A DNA stretch of 64,000 nt from Nocardia transvalensis (GTDB taxonomy: Bacteria; Actinomycetota; Actinomycetes; Mycobacteriales; Mycobacteriaceae), in the NCBI RefSeq assembly GCF_015477765.1, contig NZ_JADLQQ010000009.1, positions 62,001 to 126,000 on the forward strand, written 5' to 3'. The notes under the pieces are model-generated. The model saw only the letters and a list, made by a program, of their open reading frames with translations. It searched no databases and was not told where the DNA came from. Shown piece after piece: positions 26,990 through 36,600 of the stretch (position 1 is the stretch's first letter; each line of letters begins with the position of its first letter). Position numbers and translations under genes: made by a program.

Positions 26990-27286
26990 ATGACCTTCAA
27001 GACCGTTCTCTGCGCATTAGCTATCTGTTCGCTGAGCCTCTTCGGCTTGGCTGGGGCCGCAGGTGCCACAGAACCGGCGTCGGCTCCTGATGGATGCACC
27101 TTCGACACGTCGGTGCCCAATGCGGCAACCCTCGCCTGTGCACCGGGCTCGGGCGTCGGTCAGCACGCGTTCATTCGCTGCCGCGATACCGGTGGGGTGT
27201 TGCACACCCGCGTCGGCATCACTCTCGGCACCGAGGGCGGGTCGTCACGGGCGGTGTGCGCCGACGGCGAGACCGGCCCGGCCTAG
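26990..27286 (+). CDS. Small secreted cysteine-containing protein
   Basis: A 98-residue protein with a Sec signal peptide (cleavage likely after GAAGA/GAT near residue 26). The mature protein has four cysteines (DGCTF, LACAP, IRCRD, AVCAD), enough for two disulfides. No clear ribosome site is seen before ATG 26990, so the start is less certain. It precedes the giant-protein gene by 78 bp on the same strand and lies just after the palindromic operator, so the two are probably co-regulated. Family unknown. Confidence 0.72.
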   Translation: MTFKTVLCALAICSLSLFGLAGAAGATEPASAPDGCTFDTSVPNAATLACAPGSGVGQHAFIRCRDTGGVLHTRVGITLGTEGGSSRAVCADGETGPA

Positions 27287-27364
27287 TCCTGTCCACCCCT
27301 GTCCGGCGTGTTCGTGGCCGGAACCTGCCGAGAGTCGTACCCACTTGATCGAAAGGTTCGCGTC

Positions 27365-30300
27365 ATGTCCAAACACAGCCACCAGCCGCACTCGACGAAG
27401 CACGTGGCCAAACACCGCAAGGAAGTCAAGCGCAATCGCCGCGGTCTCTACGCGGCCGCCGCGTTCGCATCGATGGCCGGTGCCATGGCGACCGGCGCCA
27501 AGGCGTCCGCCGATACTCCGGCTCCCATGCCGGTGGTGGCGCCGCTGGGTGATTTCGGTCTGCATCCCGCGGTCGGTGCCCCTGGTGCGCCGCCGGTGCT
27601 GCCCGATCTCGGCACTGTGGTCTCGGGCCTGGGCAATGCCGTCCCCGATCTCGCCCGGACCGTGCCGCAGCTCGAGACCGTCGCGCCGCAGTTGCCGCAG
27701 GCCGGGGCCGATCTGGGGGCGATGGCCGGTAACGCAATAAACCAGGCGCTCAACGCTTTCGGTGTTCCCGTGCCGCCTGCCGATCCAGTGCAAGCCACCG
27801 GTCCGGAGATGGCTCGTCCGGTGCCTCCGACGTCCGTCTCGATGCCCGAGATCGCGGATCAGCTGCGCAACAATGCGGTAGGCACCACGGAGACGGCCGG
27901 TCCGCTGGGCCCGGTTGCGTCTCCGGTGGCCGAGTTGGCTCAGGTCGCCGCGCAGGTGATGGGTTCCGGCCTGGACCTGCAGCAACTCGCGCAATGGTCC
28001 GACCAGGCCTTCCCCTCCGGCCCGCTGCGTCAGCCCGTCGACGACCTGTTGGGCTTCGTGAGCCAGGCGATCGAGCAGGCCGGGTCCCGTCGCGAGGACA
28101 CCGCCAACCCGCTGAACCAGATCATCGATCAGGCGCGCAGGCTGTTCAACTCTCCGCCGAACGAGGACGATCCGGCCCAGGCGCTGCGTCAGCTGCTGAA
28201 TCCGATCCTCGGCGACACCGTCGGTGACGGAACTGGGTTGCAGCACTTGGCCGAAGCGCTGCGGCAGATCAGCACCCACCAGGGCGGCGGATTCGAGGCG
28301 CTGGCCGCGACCGTGCTGGGCTACGTGTCGCCCGTCCTCGGCAACCTGGCACCGCTGCTCAGTTACGTCACCCCGGTGCTGGGCATCATCGCCGATCCGA
28401 ATGCCGCGCTGAAGCCGCTGCTGAACGACATCCGCGCCATGCTGAACCACACCGGTCTGGTCGGTACGCACCATGCCGCCCTGCAGCTGCTCGGCCTGCC
28501 CGCGCTGGGGCTGTTCGCGATCGTGCCGTTGCTGTTCGCCGGTGCCCTGGCGATCGGTGCTATCGGCATAGTCGCCCTGCTCGCTGCCCCGCTCGTGATC
28601 GGTGCGCTGGTGGTCGGCGCTGTCGTGCTCGGCGGGCTCGCGCTCATCGCGCTTCCGGTGCTGGCCGTCATGGCAGTGCTGGCGCTTCCGGTGCTGGCCG
28701 TGCTGGCCATCGTCGCGATCCCGGTGTTGCTCGTCGGACTTCCGTTGGCGTTCATTGCCTTCCAGGTCCTCGCGCCGGTCATCCTCGTCTTCGGCCTGGC
28801 CGCATTCGCCGTGACGGTGGTCGGCGGTATCGCCGTGTCCCTCGTGGTGACGGCGCTGGGGCTGGTCGGAACCGCGGCCCTGTTCATCGTCACCATGGCG
28901 ATCGGCCTGCTGGCCGCCGCCGTCGCGCCGTTCTTCGGCCTGATCACCGTGCCGCTCATATTCACCCTCGCATTCGGCATCCTCGTGGTCGGCATGATCG
29001 CCACGGCTATCGCCGGATTCGGCACGCTCGCAGCAACTTTCGTGGTGTCCGCGCTGCTGTTCGGCGCGCTGGCACTGGCCTCGCTGCTCACGCCGTGGGG
29101 CCTGATCGCCCTGCCCGCGCTGGCGGTGCTCGGCCTGGCCGCACTGATCCTGTTCGCCGCGGCCGCGCTCGTCATCGGCGTCGCGATCGGTGCCGTGTCG
29201 CTGGCGGGCCTGCTGAGCCTGTCGGTGGTCGGAACCGCCGCCATCACGATCCTGATGGCCTGGGCTCTGGTCGCGACGGCATTGCATCTGGGTGCCGCCT
29301 TCGTCTTCTGGTGGTTCGGGGCCGCGGCCGTGCTGCTGACCGCCGCCGCGGGCATCATCGCCTCGGCGGTGGCCGTGGTGGCCGGGCTCGCCGCCACCCT
29401 CTTCCTGACCTTCGCCATTCCGGTGTTCGGGCCGCTGCTGTCGCCGCTGTTCTTCCTGGCCCTGGTCGTCGCACCGGCCGCGCTGGGGCTGCTGTTCCTG
29501 TTCACCGGCGTCGGCGTTTCGGGTCTGGTGCTTGCCTTCTGCACCAGCTTCTTCCTGTTCACGGCCGCGAGCTGGGCGTTCGGTGTGTTGGCGCTCGGTG
29601 CCCTGATGGCGCTGGCGATGCCCTACACGCTGCCGTTCGCGTGGATTCCACTGGTCGCCTTCGGCGCGGCCGCCGCGGCCGGGGTCATGGGTCTGGCCGG
29701 GTTGAACTACGTGTTCACCGGCGGCGGCCTGATCGCGGTCACCGCCGCCGCGATCGTCACGGCCGTCGCGGTCGTCGCCGCCACCTTCGTCGGCGGCCTG
29801 GCCGTCAACATCTTCAGCTGGGCCATGCTCACGCTGACGACCTTCGCGCTGATCGCGATCAACCCGCCGCTGGCACTGCTGGCCATCCCCTTGCTGGTCT
29901 TCGGTCAGCTGGTGGTCACGCTCGGCGGCATCGGCGTCACGGCGCTCGCCGGGACCTTGATGGCGGGGCTGGCCGCCGTGCTGACGGTCGCCAGCAGCAT
30001 CCCGCTGGCGCTGAGCATTCTGATGATCGTCGGCACCTGGGTCCTCGGTTCGCTGCTGTTCCCGCCGATCGCGATCGCCGCGATTCCGGTCGGCATCGCC
30101 GCGCTCGCCGTGGCCGCCATCCTGATCGGTGCGGAGGGCTTCGTCGGACTGGCCGCCCTGGCCGCGGTGGTCCTGGCCGGGGGCATCCTGTCCGCCGCCG
30201 TCGGCCTCGTGCTGTCGGTCGCGACGGTCGTCATGGGCATCCCGTATGCCGTGTGGGCCGCGGTGCTCAGCATCCCGTTCCTGATCTTCGGACCGTTCGC

Positions 30301-32302
30301 GCCGGTCGTGTCCACCGCGATCTCGCCGATCATCGCGCTGATGATGCTGGCTATCTGGTCGCCGTTCATGGCCGCCGGATTGACCGGTGCCGCACTCTCT
30401 TTGGCGGTCGAGGCCTTCGGCTTCGTCGGCATCCCGGCGATCCTGGTGACGCTGGCCATCGGGCTGGTCATCGTCGGCAAGGGCCTGGCGGCGTTCCTGT
30501 GGCTGCTCAGCCTGGCGATGGACTTCACCGCACTGCCGGCGCTGGCCGGACTTGCGCTGGCCGCCATCGCCGCCATTGCGATTCCGGCATTCGTCCTCGG
30601 CGTCGGAGCCGGTCTCGCGATCGCTGCGGCCATCGGCCTGCCGCTGCTGGCCCTCGCGACGGCCATCGGTATCGGCATCGGCCTGGCCACCGCGGCGGTT
30701 CTCGCGCTGCCGCTGCTGGCCCTCGCCACGGTTGTCGGTATCGGCATCGGCCTGGCCGTCGCTGCGGCCATCGGGCTGCCGCTGCTGGCGCTTGCCACCG
30801 CCGTCGCCGCGCTCGTCGCGGGCGCCGTGGGTATCGGCATCGGTCTTGCCATCGCCGCCGCCCTGTCGGTCCCGCTGCTCGGCCTCCTCGTGCCGCTGGC
30901 GCTGCTCGGCCTGCTGGCCCTGGCCCTGCTGCCGCTGATCCTGGCGTTGGCGGTGCCGGTGCTCGCGCTGGCCGGTATCGGAGCGCTGGCCCTGGCCGCG
31001 GCTCCGTTCGTCGCCATCGGCCTGGCCGTGCTGGCACTGCTCGTCGCACCGCTTGCGCTGCTGGGTCTGCTGACCCTGCTCGCGCTGCCGGTGATCGCGG
31101 CGCTGGCGCTGCCGGTGTTGGCGGCGGCCGCATTCGGTGTCCTGGCCGCGCTGGCGGCACCGATCGTGCTGCCGCTGGCCCTGGTGGGTGTGGTGACCCT
31201 GGCGGTCCTGCCGCTCATCGTGCTCGCCGGGATACCGGTCGCGGCTCTGGCCGGGATCGGCGCCCTCGCGGTGCTGACCGCTCCGGTCGTCGTGCCGCTG
31301 GCGCTGCTGGGCCTGCTGGCCCTGGGCCTGCTCCCGCCGCTGCTGCTCATCGGTCTGCCGCTGCTCCTGCTGGCCGTGCTCGCACTGCCGGTGATCGGTG
31401 TCGGCATCGGCCTCGCGATCGCCGCCGCCCTCGCGATTCCGGTGCTGGCCATCGGTGTTCCGCTGGCACTGCTCGGATTGGCGACCCTGGCCGCGATCCC
31501 GCTGCTCCTGCTGGGCCTGCCGATCCTGGCCCTGGCCGGACTGGCAGCTCTGGCAATCGCTTTCGCCATCGGCGTCGCGGTGACCGCCGCCATCGGTCTC
31601 GCGATCGGAATCCCGGCGCTGGCAATCGCCTTCGCTATCGGTGCCGCCGTCACGGCCGCCATCGGTCTGGCGATCGCGATCCCGCTGGCTCTGGCCGTAC
31701 TCGCCGCGTTCGAGGTAGCCAAGCTCGCCACGCTGGCGTTGGGCGTCCTCATCGGACTGGCCATCGCGGCCGCGGTGGTGTTGCCGCTGTTGGCCATCGG
31801 CGTGCCGTTGGCGCTGCTGGCCGGGCTCGCTGCGCTGGCCGTGACGGCGGCCGTGGCGCTGGCCGCGGGTCTCGGCATCGGTGCGGCAGCCACGGCGGCC
31901 GTGACGCTACCGGTGGCGGCCCTCGGTATTGCGTTGGGGCTGACGGATATCGCCGTCGTCGCGACGCTGCTGACGCTGGCGGCGCTGGCGCTGCTGGCGC
32001 TGTTGAGCCCCGCGGTCCGGTCGTATCTGATCTCGGTGATCCGGGCGGCGCTCGACAACAACACCCCGCGGGCCGGAGTCACGGGTGGGTCGACACCGAC
32101 GGGAACCCAGTTCCTCGACGACCTCACCAGCGATGACGCCTCGATCGACCAGGTCGTCGCGTCGCTGCAGCGGCGGATGGCCAACCCGCAGCGGTCCGCT
32201 GCCGCCACGCAGCCGCACGCCGACATCCCGCTGGTCGGCGCGAAGGTGACCGACGGTCCGGTCCGCAACAGCCGGTCCCGGCTCGTTCCGGTCACCTTCT
32301 GA
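27365..32302 (+). CDS. Giant hydrophobic multi-pass exported protein (unknown function)
   Basis: A 1645-residue protein with GAAAGG 8 nt before its ATG. It starts with a His/Lys-rich head and a long signal-like helix ending in AKASA (near 50). A Pro/Ala/Gln-rich soluble region follows to about residue 357. From R357 to E924 there is not one Asp, Glu, Lys or Arg, and only seven occur up to R1552. This core is Ala/Leu/Gly/Val/Ile, with room for some 40 membrane-spanning helices. Direct repeats are visible, such as the IGIGIGLA units near 30664-30850 and a 23-residue repeat at 31553-31690. The last 90 residues are polar. No transporter family is recognised. Paralogous gene sets lie on both sides. 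It may form an envelope matrix or channel, which is a guess. Confidence 0.88.
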   Translation: MSKHSHQPHSTKHVAKHRKEVKRNRRGLYAAAAFASMAGAMATGAKASADTPAPMPVVAPLGDFGLHPAVGAPGAPPVLPDLGTVVSGLGNAVPDLARTVPQLETVAPQLPQAGADLGAMAGNAINQALNAFGVPVPPADPVQATGPEMARPVPPTSVSMPEIADQLRNNAVGTTETAGPLGPVASPVAELAQVAAQVMGSGLDLQQLAQWSDQAFPSGPLRQPVDDLLGFVSQAIEQAGSRREDTANPLNQIIDQARRLFNSPPNEDDPAQALRQLLNPILGDTVGDGTGLQHLAEALRQISTHQGGGFEALAATVLGYVSPVLGNLAPLLSYVTPVLGIIADPNAALKPLLNDIRAMLNHTGLVGTHHAALQLLGLPALGLFAIVPLLFAGALAIGAIGIVALLAAPLVIGALVVGAVVLGGLALIALPVLAVMAVLALPVLAVLAIVAIPVLLVGLPLAFIAFQVLAPVILVFGLAAFAVTVVGGIAVSLVVTALGLVGTAALFIVTMAIGLLAAAVAPFFGLITVPLIFTLAFGILVVGMIATAIAGFGTLAATFVVSALLFGALALASLLTPWGLIALPALAVLGLAALILFAAAALVIGVAIGAVSLAGLLSLSVVGTAAITILMAWALVATALHLGAAFVFWWFGAAAVLLTAAAGIIASAVAVVAGLAATLFLTFAIPVFGPLLSPLFFLALVVAPAALGLLFLFTGVGVSGLVLAFCTSFFLFTAASWAFGVLALGALMALAMPYTLPFAWIPLVAFGAAAAAGVMGLAGLNYVFTGGGLIAVTAAAIVTAVAVVAATFVGGLAVNIFSWAMLTLTTFALIAINPPLALLAIPLLVFGQLVVTLGGIGVTALAGTLMAGLAAVLTVASSIPLALSILMIVGTWVLGSLLFPPIAIAAIPVGIAALAVAAILIGAEGFVGLAALAAVVLAGGILSAAVGLVLSVATVVMGIPYAVWAAVLSIPFLIFGPFAPVVSTAISPIIALMMLAIWSPFMAAGLTGAALSLAVEAFGFVGIPAILVTLAIGLVIVGKGLAAFLWLLSLAMDFTALPALAGLALAAIAAIAIPAFVLGVGAGLAIAAAIGLPLLALATAIGIGIGLATAAVLALPLLALATVVGIGIGLAVAAAIGLPLLALATAVAALVAGAVGIGIGLAIAAALSVPLLGLLVPLALLGLLALALLPLILALAVPVLALAGIGALALAAAPFVAIGLAVLALLVAPLALLGLLTLLALPVIAALALPVLAAAAFGVLAALAAPIVLPLALVGVVTLAVLPLIVLAGIPVAALAGIGALAVLTAPVVVPLALLGLLALGLLPPLLLIGLPLLLLAVLALPVIGVGIGLAIAAALAIPVLAIGVPLALLGLATLAAIPLLLLGLPILALAGLAALAIAFAIGVAVTAAIGLAIGIPALAIAFAIGAAVTAAIGLAIAIPLALAVLAAFEVAKLATLALGVLIGLAIAAAVVLPLLAIGVPLALLAGLAALAVTAAVALAAGLGIGAAATAAVTLPVAALGIALGLTDIAVVATLLTLAALALLALLSPAVRSYLISVIRAALDNNTPRAGVTGGSTPTGTQFLDDLTSDDASIDQVVASLQRRMANPQRSAAATQPHADIPLVGAKVTDGPVRNSRSRLVPVTF

Positions 32303-32340
32303 GATTCACCACCACAGCTGTACGACAAGGAAATTCACCA

Positions 32341-32378
32341 AGGCCGCCCGCACCGCGCAGGTGCGGTGCGGGCGGCCT
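32341..32378 (+). terminator. Strong GC-rich hairpin, terminator or processing site
   Basis: A perfect 15-bp stem: AGGCCGCCCGCACCG (32341-32355) and its complement (32364-32378), with an 8-base loop. No U-tract follows, so it may be an actinobacterial-type terminator, an attenuator or an mRNA-stabilising hairpin. It sits between the giant-protein stop and the AAAGGAG of the next gene, which starts only 18 bp beyond the stem. Confidence 0.75.
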
Positions 32379-32395
32379 CTAGCAAAGGAGTGGAC

Positions 32396-32950
32396 ATGAA
32401 CCCCGAATCGACCTACCACAACGCCGGAATCAGCCAGCCCAATGCCGAACTGCATCTGGAGTACCTGTATGGCCCGCAGTGGCAGCAGGTCATGCACATC
32501 GTCGAACGCGCCGGACAGCTCACCGCCGAGGAGCGGGAACGACTCAACGCCGAAGCCGGAAGGATGATGCAGTCGCGCATGAGCACACCGACGGGTTCGG
32601 GCGGACTGGCGGGCCTCGGCGAGGGCCTGGCCGGGCTCCTCGGCGGGCTGGGTCAGCAGACCGGCGACCCGCAGCCCGAACAGATCGCCGCCGAGACCGC
32701 GCGCGAATTCGGCCGCACCCGCAATATTCAGATCGCGGGAATGGTTGCCGGGCAGGCAATTTCGAAGGTAGGAGCGGCAGGCATCGGCGATCTGGCGGGG
32801 CTGCTCGCCTCGCTCGGTGACATCGGCACCATGACCGCGGTGAATCAGGCGGCCACCGCCGCCGTACTCGGAGACCTGGTGGGCCGCGGCCGCTTCACCC
32901 AGGACGTCTACGACGCCCTGATGCGGCCCTGGAGCAGCACCATCTCCTGA
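32396..32950 (+). CDS. LEYLYGPQW-motif protein, right copy (unknown function)
   Basis: A 184-residue protein, paralogue of the gene at 25325. ATG 32396 follows AAAGGAG by 5 nt. Shared features are HLEYLYGPQW at about residue 20, LTAEERERLNAEA, a Gly/Leu-rich centre (GLAGLLGGLGQQTGDPQP), REFGRTRNIQIAGMVAGQA and a C-terminus ending in YDALMRPWSS. No signal peptide. It follows the giant-protein gene and the hairpin, and precedes a small TM protein and a second exported paralogue. Function unknown. Confidence 0.82.
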   Translation: MNPESTYHNAGISQPNAELHLEYLYGPQWQQVMHIVERAGQLTAEERERLNAEAGRMMQSRMSTPTGSGGLAGLGEGLAGLLGGLGQQTGDPQPEQIAAETAREFGRTRNIQIAGMVAGQAISKVGAAGIGDLAGLLASLGDIGTMTAVNQAATAAVLGDLVGRGRFTQDVYDALMRPWSSTIS

Positions 32951-32981
32951 TTCCGGATACGACGACAACAAGGAGTTCGCC

Positions 32982-33263
32982 ATGCTGGACACCAGATTCG
33001 CTGGAAACGGCGCACCCGCCGTAGACCCGCTCGGCGGTCTGCTCGATGTCTCCTCCGCGCCGGTCACCTTCGGCTATTACGAGGAGAACGCCGCCGATGC
33101 CGAGATCATCGCCCGCTGCCACGAGCCGCGGAAGGGTCCGGTCGGATGGTGGGACCGCCATCGGCGGATCCGGCTCGCGGTCGGCATGGTACTGGTGGTG
33201 AACCTCGGACTCCTGCCCGCCGTGCAGAACGGGATCCTCACCGCTCTGTCCCATGTCGCGTAA
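32982..33263 (+). CDS. Small single-TM protein
   Basis: A 93-residue protein with AAGGAG before its ATG. Residues 1-60 are soluble, with a KGPVGWWDRHRRIR stretch just before one hydrophobic helix (LAVGMVLVVNLGLLPAV). It has no counterpart in the left copy of the gene set. Its stop overlaps the next start by 11 bases, so it is translated together with the exported paralogue at 33253. Family unknown. Confidence 0.72.
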   Translation: MLDTRFAGNGAPAVDPLGGLLDVSSAPVTFGYYEENAADAEIIARCHEPRKGPVGWWDRHRRIRLAVGMVLVVNLGLLPAVQNGILTALSHVA

Positions 33264-33624
33264 TCTCCGGCGTCGGGCGGCGGCGCTCATCGTGGCCTTC
33301 ACGGTGAGCGCCGCCGAACTCCAGCGCCGGATCGCCGCGGCCGCCGCGGCCGCCGGACAGATCGAGTCCGACCTCGGCATGATCACTGATACGATCGGCT
33401 CGACCACGGTTGAGCACGCGTTTGCCGAGGTCAGCGACGCTACAGCTCGCCTGCACGACGCGTTGCGACGTCTCGACCGGGCGGTGGCCCAGGCACTGCC
33501 CGCCCTGCGCCTCACCCCCTCGGTGCAACGGTCTCTGGACATGCTCCACGGTTCGATGGAAAGCATGCGGTTGTCGTGTACGACGCCTGCCGCGGAGTCC
33601 ACGGCACTTCCGCCGATTCGATAG
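33253..33624 (+). CDS. Exported helical protein, paralogue of lipoprotein 24734-25294
   Basis: A 123-residue protein. It starts with RNLRRR and a hydrophobic stretch like a signal anchor (AAALIVAFTVSAA) but has no lipobox cysteine. The rest is helical with Arg/Ala/Asp-rich heptads and ends with SMRLSCTTPAAEST, nearly the same as TMRLSCSTVFAEST in the left-hand lipoprotein. So the pair is paralogous, although the mode of membrane attachment differs. The start overlaps the previous gene. Confidence 0.75.
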   Translation: MSRNLRRRAAALIVAFTVSAAELQRRIAAAAAAAGQIESDLGMITDTIGSTTVEHAFAEVSDATARLHDALRRLDRAVAQALPALRLTPSVQRSLDMLHGSMESMRLSCTTPAAESTALPPIR

Positions 33625-33634
33625 GACAGGCTCG

Positions 33635-36600
33635 GTGAACCTTCGCACCACGCGGCACCCGCACAGCCGGGGCGACGACAGCCCGGTCGCCGCCGAGCGC
33701 CGCGGCGCCGGTGGCCGCGAGGCATTCGCCGCCCGGCTCGGCGAGCTGTTCGCCGCGGCGGGTTCACCGCCGGTGAAGTCGGTGATCCGAGCGGCCAATG
33801 CGCGGATCGGTCACGGCACCGGGCGCATCACCGCCCAGCGGATCAGCGACTGGCGCCGCGGCAACCGCACCCCGGCGACATTCGAATCGGTGCGGCCGGT
33901 GCTGGAGGTGCTCATCGAGGAGGCGCGGGCACGCGCCGCGGGCAATCGCCGAATCGACACCTCGCTGCTAGACCTGAGGCGCTGGCACGCGGAGTGGAAG
34001 GCGGCCAAGACCGAACCCGATCCGGCCGACCTCACCCGTCCACCGTATCGGGGCCTGTCGGCGTATCGCGCCGTGGACGCCGACCTGTTCTTCGGCCGTG
34101 ACCGGGCAAAACAACAACTGCACGAACTGGTTTCGGCCGCCGAATCGAGCGATACCACCCGCCTGGTGCTGCTACTGGGCGATGCGGGTGTCGGCAAGTC
34201 CTCGCTCCTGGCCGCGGGCCTGCTGGCAGCGCCGGGACCACGGGTGCCGGTCACCATGACACCCGGTGAAGATCCGGTGGCCGCCTTGCGATCCGCCCTG
34301 GCCGGGATTCCGGAGCGCCGCCGGCTCCTGCTCGTCGATCACGGCGAGCAGCTGTTCACCCAGTGCGCGGGTGAGTCCGCCCGTCGGCAGTTCCTGACCG
34401 AGCTGGCGCAGGTGGCCGCCCCCGACGCCGACCTGCCCACCACCGTCGTCATGGCTGTCGACGCCGCCCATCTCACCGAGCTGGGCCACTATCCGCTGCT
34501 GCTGACGGCGCTGCGGGATCGGTCGATGATGCTTGAGCCGATGACGCAGCAGGACATGCGCGAAGCCATCGTCCGTCCCGCCGCCGTCGTCGGCCTGCGC
34601 GTCGACGATAGCCTCGTCGAGGTGTTGCTGCGGGATATGGCGGCCTTGGAGGCGGAGAATTCGGTCCGGCTCGGCACGCTGTCCTTCGCGTTGGCCAAGA
34701 CGTGGGAGAACCGGCGCGGCCGGACCCTGACCGTCGACTCGTACCGCGAGATCGGCGGTGTGGAAGGAGCTTTCGCGAAGGGTTGCGAGCGGATCTGGGC
34801 ACTGCTGACCGAACACGAACAGGAGCTGACTCGGCACCTGCTGGTGGCGTTGACGATCTCCGGTCCCACCGCCGTCGTCCGCAACCGGGTGCCCGCCGAC
34901 GTGCTGATCGAGGAGGCCGAGGACCCGCAGGCCATGCGGGCCGTCATCGCACGACTGGTGGCCGAGCGAGCGATCCGCGAGCGCAACGGCGAACTCGAGT
35001 TGGTCCACGACATGGTGTTGACCGCCTGGCCCCGCATGGTCGAATGGCTCTCCGAGGAACAGGAATTCGCCCTCGCCCGCCAGCGTATCGAGGCCGACGC
35101 CCGCGAGTGGTCCCGCCAGGACAGGCCGAACTCGTTGCTGTACAGCAGAACTCGGCTCGAAGACGCCGTCGAGTTGATGCGGCGCACCGAGTCGCCGAAT
35201 CGTCTCGCCCGCCAGTTCGTCGCCGAGTCGCTGGCCCACCACCGCAGACGCACCCGCCTGCGCCGGACCGTCCTGGCCGCACGCGCCGCGCTTGCCGTTC
35301 TCGCCGTTGTGCTGGTGGCCGTGATCGTCGTCCAACGGATTACGGTGGCGCATGAACGCGAGGACGCCTGGGTCGATGCGACCATCGCGGAATCCCAGCG
35401 GGTCGAACAGAACAACCCCGGCCTGTCGACCCAGCTCGCGTTGGCCGCCTATCGGCTCGAGCCACGCGATCCCAACGCCCAGGCCCGCCTGCTCGCGACG
35501 CAAATGCTGCCGCAGGAGAGAATCCTGCCCGCAGAGCATTCCGGCCCCGTCCTCGCGACGGCCGCGAGCATCGACGGCAAACGATTGGCCAGCGCGGGTG
35601 CCGACGGTGTTGTCCGGCTGTGGAACCTGTCGGACCAGCGCCCGCTGGTGGCCGAACTCGAATGCCACTGCGGTGCTGTCGAAGCGGTGGCCTTCCGGCC
35701 CGACGGCTCCGAGTTGGCGAGCGCGGGCGACGACGGCATCGTCCGGCTGTGGGATATTCGCGACAACGCGGACTCGCGCCGGCTCGGGTCCTTCGACATC
35801 GGCGCACCCGTCACCAGCGTCGTCTATCTTCACGACGGTCGCACCGTTGTCGCCACCGGTGCCGACGGCAGCATAGTCTTTCTCGATGCCGCTGTGCCGC
35901 AATCCATTCGGCCTCTCGCCCCGGCCCTTCCGGCAGGCCCCGGCGCAGTGCGAGCGCTGGCACCGGCGCCGGATTCCGCGGTGCTGGCCAGCGGCGGCGA
36001 CGATCGCACCGTGCGGCTGTGGGCGGTCGACGACCCCGGGCATCCGCGACCGATCGGCGCTCCGATCGAGGTTCCCGGCGCTCTGCAGGCGCTGGCCTAC
36101 GGCCCCGGCGGCAGACTCGCCGCGGGCACCGCGGATGGTTCGGTGCAGGTCTGGGACGTCCACGATCCGGCCGTTCCACGACTGATCGACCGAGTGGACG
36201 ACCGCCGGGTGCCGGTGGCGGGCTTGGCTTTTGCGCTCGGCGGCGAGGTATTGGTCGCGGCCGGGGCCGACGGCACCATTCGGGTCTGGGACACCCGCCG
36301 CACCGACCGGGTATCGCCGACCGGATGGGAGATCCACGACAGCAGCGATTCGATCCGATCGCTCGTCGTCACCTCGGACACCGAAATGGTGACCGCGGGA
36401 TCGGATGGCCGCCTGCGGGTCTGGGGAACACCACTCGCAGAGGTCCCCATCCTGTTCGACGGCACGCTCAGTTCGGTCGCATTCGATCGGGCAGGTGCGC
36501 TCCTGGCCGACGGGCTCCACGACGGACGAGTCCGCCTGTGGGACATGGCAGATCCACAGCACAGTCGACCAATGGGTGAAATTCCCGCGGCGGCACCGAG

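Noticed and set aside
29095..32136. 1013-residue Arg/Gly-rich frame on the plus strand within the giant-protein gene
   Set aside because: Its composition (Arg, Gly, Ala, Pro, His runs) is that of a shifted frame of an Ala/Leu-rich gene. The frame at 27365 has a ribosome site, a signal peptide and a credible polar C-terminus.
33410..33634. N-terminal extension of the nSTAND protein to 33410
   Set aside because: It overlaps the exported paralogue gene and reads as Arg/Cys/Pro-rich out-of-frame sequence. GTG 33635 is more sensible.
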